Assembly (NCBI GenBank): GCA_003445475.1
Contig: DMDP01000149.1
Location: 1-5,325, forward strand
DNA: 5,325 nucleotides
DNA from: Peptococcaceae bacterium
GTDB taxonomy: Bacteria > Bacillota > Desulfotomaculia > Desulfotomaculales > UBA12532
Direction: 5' to 3'
The notes beneath the pieces were generated by a model. That model searched no databases. It saw only the letters and a list, made by a program, of their open reading frames with translations, and was not told where the DNA came from. The position numbers and the translations under genes were made by a program. This document shows, piece by piece, positions 5,244-5,325 of the stretch (the stretch's first letter is position 1; each line of letters starts with the position of its first letter).

Positions 5244-5325
5244 TTACTTCCGGCTTCTCACAGCTCCGGTAAAAAGACCGCTCTCCAACCTTTCTTCAAG
5301 TCGGGCCAGGGCGGCCCGTATCTCG
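5244..5325 (-). CDS. C-terminal end of a convergent gene (partial, unidentified)
   Basis: Minus-strand frame open from the right edge to TAA (5246-5244), giving 26 codons that end in ...RAALARLEERLESGLFTGAVRSRK. The composition suggests an amphipathic helix with a basic tail and resembles real protein. It converges on the initiator gene with two bases between their stop codons. I do not recognise the family. The opposite strand shows no ribosome site or start in this stretch. A frame this short could be open by chance. Confidence 0.4.
   Translation of the reverse strand, partial: EIRAALARLEERLESGLFTGAVRSRK

Overview
The window is about 60 % G+C and most likely comes from a spore-forming, high-GC Firmicute of the Pelotomaculum/Desulforudis/Ammonifex/Moorella type. 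The case rests on an H-type small acid-soluble spore protein, consensus sigma-A promoters and AAGGAG ribosome binding sites. Genus is an inference from gene content and base composition only.

Left half (1-2633), housekeeping and spore-related genes. A minus-strand family 5 (Opp/Dpp-type) peptide-binding protein starts at 1040 and runs off the left edge. Divergent from it are two translationally coupled membrane genes (1156-1596 and 1593-2084). They are tandem-related halves of a 'nucleoside recognition/Gate' transporter of the SpmA/SpmB/FeoB-gate type. A small SspH-like spore protein gene (2175-2357) follows. It converges on a 72-residue NifU C-terminal-type Fe-S scaffold gene (2633-2415, minus) with its own sigma-A promoter. 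A 17-bp perfect hairpin between them probably terminates both.

Right half (2738-5325), accessory and mosaic. A minus-strand P-loop protein resembling the PRK06851 family (2738-3577) appears to lack its first P-loop half. Family homology stops abruptly about 50 bp from a two-gene MNT nucleotidyltransferase/HEPN module (4370-3643). That module has an extended -10 promoter that fires away from a divergent gene at 4471-5241.

The gene at 4471-5241 is the most interesting part. It encodes a replication-initiator-like protein with an N-terminal winged helix. Inside its coding sequence lie four tandem 19-bp palindromes (consensus near TGGTGAAATCATTTCACCA, 4772-4859) separated by pure G runs, followed at once by an A+T-rich tract (4860-4893). 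This is the layout of a lambda-O-type intragenic origin: four imperfectly palindromic iterons next to a DNA-unwinding element, within the initiator gene. One repeat sits in a different reading frame from the others, which shows that the DNA rather than the peptide is conserved. I infer that the right half belongs to, or is the scar of, a mobile replicon (prophage, plasmid or integrative element). A convergent partial gene (5325-5244) may close the window.
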